Assembly (NCBI GenBank): GCA_023388635.1
Contig: JAEWFW010000007.1
Location: 1 to 54,297, forward strand
Direction: 5' to 3'
Length of the DNA stretch: 54,297 nt
From: Bacillota bacterium
GTDB lineage: Bacteria > Bacillota > Bacilli > Desulfuribacillales > Desulfuribacillaceae
The translations under genes were made by a program, and so were the position numbers. Below, piece after piece: positions 1 through 7,126 of this stretch. The notes beneath the pieces were generated by a model. That model ran no database searches. It was given only the letters and a program-made list of their open reading frames with translations, and was not told where the DNA came from. The first letter of the stretch is position 1. Every line of letters starts with the position of its first letter.

Positions 1-104
1 GATATATACATTTTCTCCGTTTCTAGTTGGACATTTTGCAATTCTTCTATCACAGCCGTAATTTTCCGAAACAATACGGCATACATAGCTTTATAATCAG
101 CCAT
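1..104 (-). CDS. Hypothetical protein, N-terminal part (runs off the left edge)
   Basis: An ATG at 104 on the minus strand is preceded by a GGGGGA ribosome site about six bases upstream and opens a frame that stays open to the edge. The 34 visible residues start MADYKAMYAVLFRKITAVIE and look like an amphipathic helical protein. From memory it resembles short hypothetical proteins common in Clostridia, whose function is unknown. Only the N-terminus is visible, so no function is assigned. It is divergent from the HTH gene to its right. Confidence 0.6.
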   Translation of the reverse strand, partial: MADYKAMYAVLFRKITAVIEELQNVQLETEKMYI

Positions 105-231
105 ACAAAGTCCCCCTATTCAATATAAATTGCTTTAAAAACAATTTTTATTAACTAACACTTAATATTTATTATATGTCTATCAATACAGTTAGTCAAT
201 ATCATTTGGTAAAATTTATATATGGAGTGAG

Positions 232-477
232 GTGGTTATCTTGAAAGCAGCGCATAAAGCGAAATATAGGAAATTAGGGCTGAAAATTAGTTATTACAGA
301 AAAATTAAAGGATTTACACAAGAGCAGCTTGCAGAGATGGTTGACAAAACTCTTGCGTTTATCGGTGCAGTGGAAGCTCCTAATATTGATAGAGCGATCT
401 CTTTAGATACATTGTTTGATATTGCTGATGCTTTAGGAGTTCCCGCGCATAAATTTTTAGATTTTGATGAAGATTAA
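232..477 (+). CDS. Small XRE-family HTH regulator
   Basis: This encodes an 81-residue protein that is almost entirely one Cro/C1-type helix-turn-helix domain. The recognition region is KGFTQEQLAEMVDKTLAFIG, followed by the family's usual end, ISLDTLFDIADALGV. It should be a cytoplasmic DNA-binding repressor. Two starts compete: GTG at 232 has GGAG four bases upstream, while TTG at 241 has AGGTGG five bases upstream and is the better placed. If TTG is used the protein has 78 residues. It is divergent from the partial gene at the left edge, so the 127-base gap may carry a shared operator. Its target is unknown. Confidence 0.8.
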   Translation: MVILKAAHKAKYRKLGLKISYYRKIKGFTQEQLAEMVDKTLAFIGAVEAPNIDRAISLDTLFDIADALGVPAHKFLDFDED

Positions 478-498
478 ATATTTGACGCGCAAAACAAA

Positions 499-540
499 GC
501 AGGGCGTGGCAGCTGATGATTGGCTACCACGCCCTGCTTT
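499..540 (+). terminator. Rho-independent terminator
   Basis: GCAGGGCGTGG (499-509) pairs with CCACGCCCTGC (527-537) and is followed by TTTT. It ends the HTH gene at 232. Confidence 0.85.
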
Positions 541-622
541 TGCTACATAACAGATTCTTTTGAGGCTGCTCCTGTGTAGTATTCATTATCGGATGCAGAT
601 CGTCAAAACAGCATAAAATAAA

Positions 623-646
623 CCACTAGAAGAATCTTCTTAGTGG
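623..646 (-). terminator. Terminator hairpin of the HTH gene at 655
   Basis: CCACTAGAAGA pairs with TCTTCTTAGTGG. On the minus strand it is followed by TTTATTTTA, just downstream of the stop codon at 655. The paralogous gene at 1181 has a matching hairpin with the same CCACTA/TAGTGG arms. Confidence 0.8.
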
Positions 647-654
647 CTTACAAA

Positions 655-882
655 TTATGTTTCTGGCTTAAATTTACTGTTTCCGTCCTTGACATGTTCC
701 GCAATATCCCCAATATCGCAATTAAGAATATTACAAAAAATATCAAGTGTATTCACTGTAATATTCCCATTCTGCCTTATCCGATCAAGCTGTCCCCTAC
801 TAATCCCATACTGATTGATTAGTTGATATTGTGATATTCCTCTTTTCTCCATCATTATCCATAATTTATCATATTTAATCAT
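655..882 (-). CDS. Small HTH regulator, paralog A (HTH_26-like)
   Basis: This 75-residue protein is essentially one Cro/C1-type HTH domain: MIKYDKLWIMMEKRGISQYQ, a recognition helix around ISRGQLDRIRQN, then VNTLDIFCNILNCDIGDIAE. This arrangement is typical of the small clostridial HTH proteins grouped in Pfam HTH_26. The ATG at 882 has a GGAAGGGAAAAG ribosome site. It is about 85 percent identical by eye to the protein at 1181-1408, and its upstream region is similar too, so the pair is a tandem duplication including the promoter. A palindrome at 939-955 lies 57 bases upstream of the start and is the likely operator. Target genes are unknown. Confidence 0.85.
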   Translation of the reverse strand: MIKYDKLWIMMEKRGISQYQLINQYGISRGQLDRIRQNGNITVNTLDIFCNILNCDIGDIAEHVKDGNSKFKPET

Positions 883-938
883 TACTGCTTTTCCCTTCCA
901 TTTTCTTTTATTATCTCAATGAGTAATAAAAAACAATA

Positions 939-955
939 TTCCCCGCAATCGGGTA
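939..955. promoter_or_regulatory. Palindromic operator-like motif, copy 1
   Basis: TTCCCCG-CAAT-CGGGTAA is an imperfect inverted repeat located 57 bases upstream of the HTH start at 882. The same motif occurs at 1041 and 1466. Its role as an operator is inferred from symmetry, repetition and the conserved distance to two paralogous HTH genes. Confidence 0.55.
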
Positions 956-1040
956 AGTAGAAGATATAAAAAGACATGTCGAAATTTACGATTTTGTAAG
1001 TATTGCCATTTTAATTTGATCGGTATACAATAAACTCATA

Positions 1041-1056
1041 TTCCCCGTAATCGGGC
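1041..1056. promoter_or_regulatory. Palindromic operator-like motif, copy 2
   Basis: TTCCCCGTAATCGGGCAA is the same motif as at 939 and 1466. This copy lies between the two paralogous HTH genes without its own gene, which suggests a third repeat unit that lost its coding part. Confidence 0.5.
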
Positions 1057-1146
1057 AATTCGAATGTGGACAGATCGTATTCCTAAAGGAGTGAAGAACC
1101 CTAAACTATATTGAAAGACAAGTGAGTACAGATAAAAAATAAAATA

Positions 1147-1175
1147 AGCCACTAATGAGTATCCTGTTAGTGGCT
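1147..1175 (-). terminator. Terminator hairpin of the HTH gene at 1181
   Basis: AGCCACTAA (1147-1155) pairs with TTAGTGGCT (1167-1175), and the minus strand continues with TTATTTTAT. It corresponds to the hairpin after paralog A. Confidence 0.75.
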
Positions 1176-1180
1176 GTAAA

Positions 1181-1408
1181 TCAGGTTTCTGGTTTAAATC
1201 TATTGTTACCGTCTTTGACGTGTTCTGCAATATCCCCAATGTCACAGTTCAGAATGTTACAAAAAATGTCGAAGGTGTTTATTGTAATATTCTCATTCTG
1301 CCTTATTCGATCAAGTTGACCACGACTAATGCCGTAATGATGGATTAATTGATATTGCGATATCCCTCTTTTGTCCATCATCCTCCAGAGTTTATCATAT
1401 TTAATCAT
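1181..1408 (-). CDS. Small HTH regulator, paralog B (HTH_26-like)
   Basis: This 75-residue single-domain HTH protein is a close paralog of the one at 655-882, with the same layout (MIKYDKLWRMMDKRGISQYQ, then ISRGQLDRIRQN and INTFDIFCNILNCDIGDIAE). The frame is open upstream, but ATG 1408 is chosen because GGAAGGGAAAGG sits before it and because the paralog begins at the same residue. A copy of the palindrome lies at 1466-1483, 58 bases upstream, between this gene and the divergent gene at 1509, so it could control both. The regulated genes cannot be read from sequence. Confidence 0.85.
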   Translation of the reverse strand: MIKYDKLWRMMDKRGISQYQLIHHYGISRGQLDRIRQNENITINTFDIFCNILNCDIGDIAEHVKDGNNRFKPET

Positions 1409-1465
1409 TATTGCCTTTCCCTTCCCATTTTCTTTTATTATCTCAGGGAATAATCTAAAATCACA

Positions 1466-1483
1466 TTCCCCGTAAACGGGCAA
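1466..1483. promoter_or_regulatory. Palindromic operator-like motif, copy 3
   Basis: TTCCCCGTAAACGGGCAA lies in the divergent gap between the HTH gene starting at 1408 and the gene starting at 1509. Its distance from the HTH start matches that of copy 1. Confidence 0.55.
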
Positions 1484-1508
1484 TAAATATAGTTAGGGAG
1501 TGATACTA

Positions 1509-1868
1509 ATGAAATTCAATAAATTACAATATTTACAGGATGAATATGATAAACTGCACACTGAACGGGAAGCAATATACTTTATTGAGAACGCTCGATT
1601 TTGTCTAATGGCTGATCAATTTGATTATGATAATTATCATTCAAATGGGGGATTAACGGAAAGCGAATTTTATTCTGTTGTCGATCTATTATATCAGTTG
1701 GATAACTTGCATATGGTGATAAGCTTTGTATTTAGGAATTATGAGGTTCTACTAAATGAAATAGATAGACCAGATAGCTTACAGACCTTTTTGGAAAAAG
1801 CAGTTGTAGACGAAGATACCTTTTTGACAAGGGTAAACGCTTTTATCAAAAAACAACAAGGTCGGTAA
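1509..1868 (+). CDS. Hypothetical protein, helical and acidic
   Basis: I do not recognise this 119-residue soluble protein. It is rich in acidic and aromatic residues (for example ADQFDYDNYHSNGGLTESEF) and looks helical throughout, with no signal peptide or membrane segment. ATG 1509 is preferred over the in-frame GTG 1500 because AGGGAG (1495-1500) lies eight bases before it. The gene is divergent from HTH paralog B, and the palindrome at 1466 sits between them, so it may be a direct target or partner of that regulator. A phage- or plasmid-type accessory role is possible but unproven. Confidence 0.6.
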   Translation: MKFNKLQYLQDEYDKLHTEREAIYFIENARFCLMADQFDYDNYHSNGGLTESEFYSVVDLLYQLDNLHMVISFVFRNYEVLLNEIDRPDSLQTFLEKAVVDEDTFLTRVNAFIKKQQGR

Positions 1869-1950
1869 ATTAAGCAGCAACTTATCCATTCAGGAACTTA
1901 CCTAATTAAATGAGTAGTTATCCTCCCACACCACCGTAGGCTAACTTAAA

Positions 1951-1983
1951 AGCCGCGAAGACTAAAACACAGTCTTCGCGGCT
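1951..1983. terminator. Bidirectional terminator between convergent genes
   Basis: AGCCGCGAAGACT (1951-1963) pairs with AGTCTTCGCGGCT (1971-1983). The minus side continues with TTTTAAG. It serves the convergent genes ending at 1868 and 2058. A near-identical hairpin occurs at 4812-4840. Confidence 0.8.
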
Positions 1984-2057
1984 TGCAATTTAATTATTCT
2001 ATAGTAAGACAAAATTAGGTATATAAGATATCTGATTTTATCTTGTCTAACTGTGTA

Positions 2058-3239
2058 TTAACCTACAATGAAAGCTGGCAAATATAATCCGGGATCGTTA
2101 ATGTTAACTTCCTTAATGGTTGTACCGGATGAATATATTACGAAGAATATGTTATCGTTCATTCTGTCAAATAAAATATCATAAGGACCTATAGTGAATT
2201 TATAGAATCTTGATACTTCGCCGATATACATCATTCTATCGATTTCCTTTTCTATGCCTTTAAAGTCACCGTCAAGTTGATTAGGATTTCCGTTTGAATT
2301 CGCAAGGTTTTCCCTCATGCTTTTTGAGAAATTTTCCAGACCTGCAAGACATATTGCTTGTGTTTTTTTCAAGGCTTCTTCTTTTGTTCTTGAATCGCTA
2401 AAATCATATTTTTCATCGATGATGATATTGGCAAAACTTCTAACTATCGTGTCCGCAGGAGATACTGGCATCTGTGTTTCATAATAATATGTGAATTCTG
2501 GCGAAATCCCTGGGGAATAATGAACCATAGCATCTAAATTTTCTGCAACAAATCTCAGAGGCACATACGTTAAATCTTGATATATTATCGCTGGATAATC
2601 TAAATCAAATTCTATTCCATTAACAAAAGCAACATTGTTATTAATCGTCAGAACAATCTCTTTTTGAGACTTTGTAATTGTAACTACCTTATTGCTCCCG
2701 TTCCAATCCACAGAAGCACCTAATTCCTGAGCAATTAACCTTACAGGTACCAACGCCCTGTCATTTCTAATGATTATTTCATAATCATTGATTAGGGTTC
2801 CATTCAAAAATAAGAGCGTATCATATGCCTCGGCAGCAACTGCACCCATTCCTAGTGAATCTTCTGATGCCAATTTTTCACGAATTTCCTGAGCCTCTTG
2901 AATTTCCAGAGATTTAGCCGAAGACAATTTCCCCTGAATTTCTGGATCAGTATATTTCTCTTCAAACTGCCTTAATAATTCAGCAGCTACTTCCTCGTTT
3001 CCTTCCTGCTTTGCTAAATAATACTCTTCGGCTAGTCTTTCTTTTTCAGCAATTATCTCAGCGTAATCAGCATCATATTGGAAATCTCCAAGAACAGGAG
3101 CGCCGTCAACTACTTCAAAGTTTTCTGCTAAATTATCAACAATATCCATTTTGCTCTCATTTTCAGCGTAGATTTTGATAGTTCCGATTGAAAAAATAAA
3201 CATTAATACTAGTAGTACTGAGAATAGCTTTCTTTTCAT
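2058..3239 (-). CDS. Secreted copper amine oxidase N-terminal (stalk) domain protein
   Basis: This 393-residue exported protein has a signal peptide (MKRKLFSVLLVLMFIFSIGT, probable cleavage after IYA). An acidic helical stretch runs from about residue 30 to 130. A copper amine oxidase N-terminal domain follows at about 140-245, recognised by LLFLNGTLIN, RALVPVRLIAQELGASVDWN, VTITKSQKEIVLTINN and LTYVPLRFVAENLDA. The rest of the chain is unassigned. In Bacillota such stalk domains occur in cell-surface proteins and have no oxidase activity by themselves. ATG 3239 has GGAGGG eight bases upstream. The gene probably ends at the bidirectional hairpin at 1951. Confidence 0.8.
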   Translation of the reverse strand: MKRKLFSVLLVLMFIFSIGTIKIYAENESKMDIVDNLAENFEVVDGAPVLGDFQYDADYAEIIAEKERLAEEYYLAKQEGNEEVAAELLRQFEEKYTDPEIQGKLSSAKSLEIQEAQEIREKLASEDSLGMGAVAAEAYDTLLFLNGTLINDYEIIIRNDRALVPVRLIAQELGASVDWNGSNKVVTITKSQKEIVLTINNNVAFVNGIEFDLDYPAIIYQDLTYVPLRFVAENLDAMVHYSPGISPEFTYYYETQMPVSPADTIVRSFANIIIDEKYDFSDSRTKEEALKKTQAICLAGLENFSKSMRENLANSNGNPNQLDGDFKGIEKEIDRMMYIGEVSRFYKFTIGPYDILFDRMNDNIFFVIYSSGTTIKEVNINDPGLYLPAFIVG

Positions 3240-3277
3240 ATTAACCCTCCTTTTTTATAAATGTACTGGATTAACTC

Positions 3278-3496
3278 TCATTTTTCGTAGTAACCTGACT
3301 TAATATCATCGAGGTCAATATCAAGGTCAATGTTAAATTCCATAACATAGTATGCTTCACCGTTCAACTTTACTTCCTCTTCTATTTTACCGTCCTGTGC
3401 TCTTACACCTATTTCACCGAAAACCTGTTTTTTGGAAAACAACTCCTCTAACAGGAACCCATCCACTGAATAAAAGGCACGGGAAAACTGTTGCAA
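3278..3496 (-). pseudogene. Probable C-terminal remnant of an unrecognised protein
   Basis: A 72-codon open stretch begins only at a TTG with no ribosome site and ends in an acidic tail (EFNIDLDIDLDDIKSGYYEK). It lies directly upstream of the stalk-domain gene on the same strand and reads like the end of a longer protein whose front has been lost at about 3497. I do not recognise the family. It could also be a non-coding open frame. Confidence 0.35.
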
Positions 3497-3537
3497 GCAT
3501 GACTATAAAAATACTTGCGCGAGTCAACATTTAATGA

Positions 3538-3885
3538 TTAAGTATTAAATTTCATTTGTTCCTCGCTCCAACGGTATAACTCAATTAATGTTGGCAGCAA
3601 CGCTTTTCCTCGATCTGTTAAGCTATATTCTACAGATGGCGGAATGGTGCCATAGTCATGCCGATTGATCAGACCGAATTCTTCAAGTTCTCGTAAGCAT
3701 CTTGTCAATGCTGTATTTGTAACCCCAGGAATATGACGCTTCAGTTCATTGTAGTGCAGTATGTCATATTTCATAAGCTCCCATAAAATAGGGAGTCTCC
3801 ACTTTTGACCGATCAACTTTATCGCATAAATAATGGGGCATTCACCACTCTTGGTCGATTCTTCTGAGCATATTATTTTTTTCAT
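3538..3885 (-). CDS. HxlR-family transcriptional regulator
   Basis: This 115-residue winged-helix protein of the HxlR/MarR-like group contains CPIIYAIKLIGQKWRLPILW at the start, then ELKRHIPGVTNTALTRCLRE and the wing GTIPPSVEYSLTDRGKALLP. The N-terminal cysteine (CP) is the one used for thiol or aldehyde sensing in some relatives such as YodB and HxlR. ATG 3885 with GGAGG just before it is preferred over the upstream in-frame codon at 3915. It is divergent from the FMN oxidoreductase gene at 4108. HxlR proteins usually control such a neighbour in response to electrophiles or quinones, so that is the inferred role. Confidence 0.88.
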   Translation of the reverse strand: MKKIICSEESTKSGECPIIYAIKLIGQKWRLPILWELMKYDILHYNELKRHIPGVTNTALTRCLRELEEFGLINRHDYGTIPPSVEYSLTDRGKALLPTLIELYRWSEEQMKFNT

Positions 3886-4107
3886 AAGTCCTCCATTACA
3901 TATTTTAGGGAACAAAAATGTGCGTACTTGTTACTTTGTTTCTTAAATCATATAATAAATCCGTACAGAAAAGCAAACTGTTTTACTGATACAGAATCGA
4001 CCACACTGTATTTTATAACTCATTTGAAGAAATCATGAGGGGAAGTTTATTAAATCAGAATGTTACACAACACAAATACAAAAATCTCTCGTAAAGGTGG
4101 TTATCCA

Positions 4108-4752
4108 ATGAAAATTGTAGCTGTAAACGGAAGTCCTCGCCAAAATTGGAATACACATATCTTATTGAACAAAGCGTTGGAAGGTGCACAAAGCGAAGGC
4201 GCACAGACGGAACTTGTCAATCTTTATGATTTAACCTATAAAGGCTGTATTAGTTGTATGGCTTGTAAGGTCAAACATGGCAAAAGTCTAGGGCATTGTA
4301 ACGTAAACGATGAGCTGAAACCGGTACTTGAAACAATAGATAGCTGTGATGGTCTGATTATCGGTTCACCAATATATTTTAGTGATGTGACTGCTATGAC
4401 AAAGGGCTTTTTGGAACGATTCCTATTCCAATACCTCTCTTATGATGATTATTCTCAGACTTATTATGATGGAAACATAAAAAAATCGGCATTTATTTAT
4501 ACAATGAATGCTCCTGAGAGTATGATTGACAGAATCGGATACAATGCCTTATTTGAAAAATATAAAATGATGTTCAGCCATTTTGGATACGAGCAAACCA
4601 TTGTATCAACTGAAACCCTACAGGTAAATGATTATAGCAAATATCATATGGCAAGTTTTAATGAAGCAGAACGGAAAGAACGCAGGGAAAAAGTTTTTCC
4701 GAGTGACTGTCAAAAAGCCTATGACTTGGGAAAATCTATAGCAAAAGGCTAA
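4108..4752 (+). CDS. NAD(P)H-dependent FMN reductase / flavodoxin-fold oxidoreductase
   Basis: This 214-residue flavodoxin-fold protein starts MKIVAVNGSPRQNWNTHILL, the FMN-phosphate loop of the NADPH-dependent FMN reductase family. A CISCMAC motif (about residues 48-54) is typical of iron-sulfur flavoproteins and relatives, and GLIIGSPIYFSDVTAMTKGF is the second flavin-contacting segment. It probably reduces quinones, nitro compounds or iron with NAD(P)H. ATG 4108 is chosen over an upstream codon because AAAGGTGG precedes it. It is divergent from HxlR, which points to inducible, stress-related expression. Confidence 0.85.
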   Translation: MKIVAVNGSPRQNWNTHILLNKALEGAQSEGAQTELVNLYDLTYKGCISCMACKVKHGKSLGHCNVNDELKPVLETIDSCDGLIIGSPIYFSDVTAMTKGFLERFLFQYLSYDDYSQTYYDGNIKKSAFIYTMNAPESMIDRIGYNALFEKYKMMFSHFGYEQTIVSTETLQVNDYSKYHMASFNEAERKERREKVFPSDCQKAYDLGKSIAKG

Positions 4753-4811
4753 TGCGGTAACACAAAAGCATTTCAATTCTCCGGCTCCACCACCAAATGC
4801 AAACTTAAAAA

Positions 4812-4840
4812 CCGCGAAGACTCAAACACAGTCTCCGCGG
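4812..4840. terminator. Bidirectional terminator between convergent genes
   Basis: CCGCGAAGACT pairs with AGTCTCCGCGG. The minus side continues TTTTTAAG, and the plus side has CTTTCAATTT. It separates the genes ending at 4752 and 4886 and is almost a copy of the hairpin at 1951. Confidence 0.75.
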
Positions 4841-4885
4841 CTTTCAATTTAAATTTTTGCATCAAAGCGATTGAATCCTATATAA

Positions 4886-5119
4886 TCAATGATTCTTTTC
4901 CATCTCAAAAATACCATTACGAGCGTCTTTCTTTGCCAATTCTATCATAGCATTTTTTATTTCTTCATCAGTTCTGTTGGTTTCGGTCTTTGTCGCAATT
5001 AAACCTTTCCCCCAGCCATACGACGGCATTTGAACATTTTTCATCTGGATTGATGTGTTGATTTTTGAATAGGGATTGTATGCCGACACGCCCCCATAAC
5101 CGTTAATTCTCAATTTCAT
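4886..5119 (-). CDS. Hypothetical protein, 77 residues
   Basis: This small soluble protein starts MKLRINGYGGVSAYNPYSKI and ends with a charged helix (TDEEIKNAMIELAKKDARNG). The glycine- and tyrosine-rich start followed by a short helix recalls small uncharacterised proteins of sporulating Bacillota, but I cannot name a family. GGGAG lies very close to the ATG at 5119, and an in-frame GTG exists one codon upstream. No neighbour suggests a function. Confidence 0.55.
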   Translation of the reverse strand: MKLRINGYGGVSAYNPYSKINTSIQMKNVQMPSYGWGKGLIATKTETNRTDEEIKNAMIELAKKDARNGIFEMEKNH

Positions 5120-5291
5120 CACTCCCGTTCTTAATTATGTCAAGCACAGCCACACCCTTGCTTCCTGTTTACATCGACTTACTGTTTATATCGGCATTCC
5201 CTGGAAAAATGTAACCAATCCCCCTATAAAATGTAACGAAATTCTTCTTCTCACAAAGAACTGTAGCTACACCTTTATTGGTGGTTATTTA

Positions 5292-5404
5292 TTAATAACA
5301 ATTCGATCTCCTTTAAATCAAATATCTCGTAATCTGGTAGAACATTTGAATTGTTAGATGACCGTGTTGGATTAAACCACATTGTTTTGATTCCTGCATT
5401 TTTT
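5292..5404 (-). pseudogene. Duplicated 3' end of the YjjG-like nucleotidase gene
   Basis: About 110 bases repeat the end of the gene at 7127-7816 (matching 7141-7253) with two mismatches. The copy covers the C-terminal residues from about AGIKTIWFNPTRSSNNSN through FDLKEIELLL. It is cut off directly at a transposase remnant on the other strand, and its stop codon is lost on the opposite side. It is not a functional gene. Confidence 0.85.
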
Positions 5405-5593
5405 AAATGGATGAAGCAGCATGTACGAATCAAAACCTTTTACGGAACGAGCGAACAGGCGGTGATGAACCAGGTATGAATTGCGTTGCTGGTACTCGTA
5501 CAACAAGAAACAGGAACGAAGCATCCTTTATTGTCGCTGTACCGTTGGTTGAAGGCGAGTTGTTTTGAGAACGCTAATGATAGGCTATATTAA
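5399..5593 (+). pseudogene. IS4-family transposase, C-terminal remnant with a nonsense codon
   Basis: The plus-strand frame reads FFKWMKQHVRIKTFYGTSEQ, AVMNQV, stop, IALLVLVQQETGTKHPLL and SLYRWLKASCFEN, ending at TAA 5591-5593. FFKWMKQH..IK.FYG.SE.AV is the typical C-terminal block of IS4-group DDE transposases that follows the catalytic glutamate. The TGA at 5477-5479 stands where a tryptophan (TGG) is usual. The N-terminal part is absent, and the remnant abuts the duplicated nucleotidase fragment, so it marks an old rearrangement. Confidence 0.8.
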
Positions 5594-5681
5594 ATGCAGA
5601 TTATTTCGTAGTATTTCTCTTTTATAGTATGAAAGACAAGAATAACGGGTCAATCGACCAGATATTTTAAATTACGCTAAG

Positions 5682-6578
5682 CTAAGAAGAAGTGATTTGA
5701 CCGCCATTCACATGCATTGTTTGACCTGTTACAAAACGTGAGTCATCGGAAGCTAGGTAAACATAGGCAGGAGCCAGTTCAAAAGGCTGACCCTGACGCT
5801 GCATGGGGTTACCGGCTTGTGTCACTTCATCAGCAGAAAAGCTTGATGGAATTAGCGGTGTCCATATGCGTCCGGGTGCAACTGCATTGACTCTAATACC
5901 TTTGCCCACTATATTATTTGCTAATGCACGGGTAAAACCAACAATAGCTGCTTTAGTTGCTGTATAATCAATTAATTGTTCATTTCCTTCATAGGCGACA
6001 ACGGAAGTTGTATTAATTATGGAACTGCCCGCTTGTAAATACGGTAACGCTGCTCTCGTTACATAGAAAAAAGCATATATATTCACTTTAAACGTATCAT
6101 CAAATTGCTCGTCTGTAATATCAAGCAAACTCAATTGTTGAAATTGAATACCTGCGTTATTGCAAAGAATGTCGAGCCTGCCGAAGACATGCAGCGTCTT
6201 CTCTACTATATATACACATTGATTTTTATTTCTCAAGTCCCCTGGAAGTAGCAAACAATGCCGCCCCAGCTCTTCAATTCTTGTTTTTGTACGGTTTGCA
6301 TCTTCATGCTCATCTAAGTAAGAAATCGCGACATCTGCACCTTCTTTAGCGAAGGCAATAGCAACAGCAGCACCAATTCCGCTGTCACCACCTGTAATAA
6401 GTGCTACTCTTCCTTCTAATTTTCCACTTCCTTTGTAATTAGGATTTTCGATAATTGGTCTTGGAACCATTAGTGATTCTAAACCTGGTTGACGATACTG
6501 CCGTTGTTCTGGCACCGTAATCGCAACATCTTCACAACGCGTTATCTTCCCGTAATTTGGCTGAATCGGATAATCCAT
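5682..6578 (-). CDS. SDR-family oxidoreductase (YhdF/YhxC general-stress type)
   Basis: This 298-residue short-chain dehydrogenase has a 50-residue N-terminal extension starting MDYPIQPNYGKI and containing LMVPRPIIENPNYKGSGKLE, characteristic of the YhdF/YhxC/Gsp39 subgroup. The Rossmann loop is VALITGGDSGIGAAVAIAFA and the structural motif is NNAG. The catalytic Ser is in INTTSVVAYEG and Tyr/Lys are in YTATKAA. The C-terminus ends FVTGQTMHVNGGQ. It should act on small carbonyl compounds or alcohols with NAD(P)H in the cytoplasm. The true substrate is unknown. ATG 6578 has GGGGGAA upstream. It appears to be a single-gene unit. Confidence 0.92.
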   Translation of the reverse strand: MDYPIQPNYGKITRCEDVAITVPEQRQYRQPGLESLMVPRPIIENPNYKGSGKLEGRVALITGGDSGIGAAVAIAFAKEGADVAISYLDEHEDANRTKTRIEELGRHCLLLPGDLRNKNQCVYIVEKTLHVFGRLDILCNNAGIQFQQLSLLDITDEQFDDTFKVNIYAFFYVTRAALPYLQAGSSIINTTSVVAYEGNEQLIDYTATKAAIVGFTRALANNIVGKGIRVNAVAPGRIWTPLIPSSFSADEVTQAGNPMQRQGQPFELAPAYVYLASDDSRFVTGQTMHVNGGQITSS

Positions 6579-6703
6579 AGGAATTCCCCCGATAATTTTT
6601 ACCTTATCCTATGGCTAGCCGCCTAATAATGTGCCTATACTCTCTGCACTTTATGATTAAACAATGAATAAACTAAAGTATAATTACTGAGGGAGGCTTT
6701 ACC

Positions 6704-6874
6704 TTGAATAATAAAATGATTGGTCAAGTAAATTTATTATTAGTAAATCAATCAACTAGAAAAGTCGAAGTATTATATAATTCAAATCTTTGTCCATTTA
6801 AATTGCCTGAAATAGGTCTCAGACCGCCTTATTATTGTAATCCTCGATATGGATTGTATTGCCCCATTATTTAG
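6704..6874 (+). CDS. Small protein, 56 residues, Cys/Tyr/Pro-rich C-terminus
   Basis: A TTG at 6704 lies eight bases after a strong GAGGGAGG ribosome site (6689-6696) and opens 56 codons ending at TAG 6872. The protein starts MNNKMIGQVNLLLVNQSTRK and ends in LRPPYYCNPRYGLYCPII, with three cysteines. I do not recognise it. The strong ribosome site, sensible composition and isolated position between two minus-strand genes support a real gene. The Cys/Tyr/Pro tail recalls small coat- or envelope-associated proteins of sporulating bacteria, but that is only a resemblance. Confidence 0.55.
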   Translation: MNNKMIGQVNLLLVNQSTRKVEVLYNSNLCPFKLPEIGLRPPYYCNPRYGLYCPII

Positions 6875-7054
6875 ATTGATATTGTATAAAATATATAATG
6901 CTTCTCTGGAATACTACTTAATATCACTTCACAATTAAGTACAAATTCTTACCTTGGGTTCGAGTCAAGTCATTTTGATCTATAGTATGCGCCTTCTTGT
7001 CTGATTTGATGGTAATGTCGTAATTACATTGTATCAGATAGGAGGTGCATTTTT

Positions 7055-7126
7055 ATGTGTACATGTCAAGAACGTATCTTTTTACGATTTCCCCTTAGAA
7101 AGCTAGGATTCATAGAGGTTTTTTAA
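7055..7126 (+). CDS. Possible 23-residue peptide or truncated gene start
   Basis: ATG 7055 follows a near-perfect AGGAGGTG site (7040-7047) by seven bases. The frame MCTCQERIFLRFPLRKLGFI plus EVF ends at TAA 7124, directly against the end of the convergent nucleotidase gene. It may be a real small peptide, or more likely the surviving front of a gene whose body was removed in the rearrangement that also produced the duplicate at 5292. Confidence 0.3.
   Translation: MCTCQERIFLRFPLRKLGFIEVF

Noticed and set aside
5190..5250. Repeated AAATGTAAC words resembling insertion sequence ends (IS21-like)
   Set aside because: Only two short copies, no inverted partner and no transposase to match; too weak to call.
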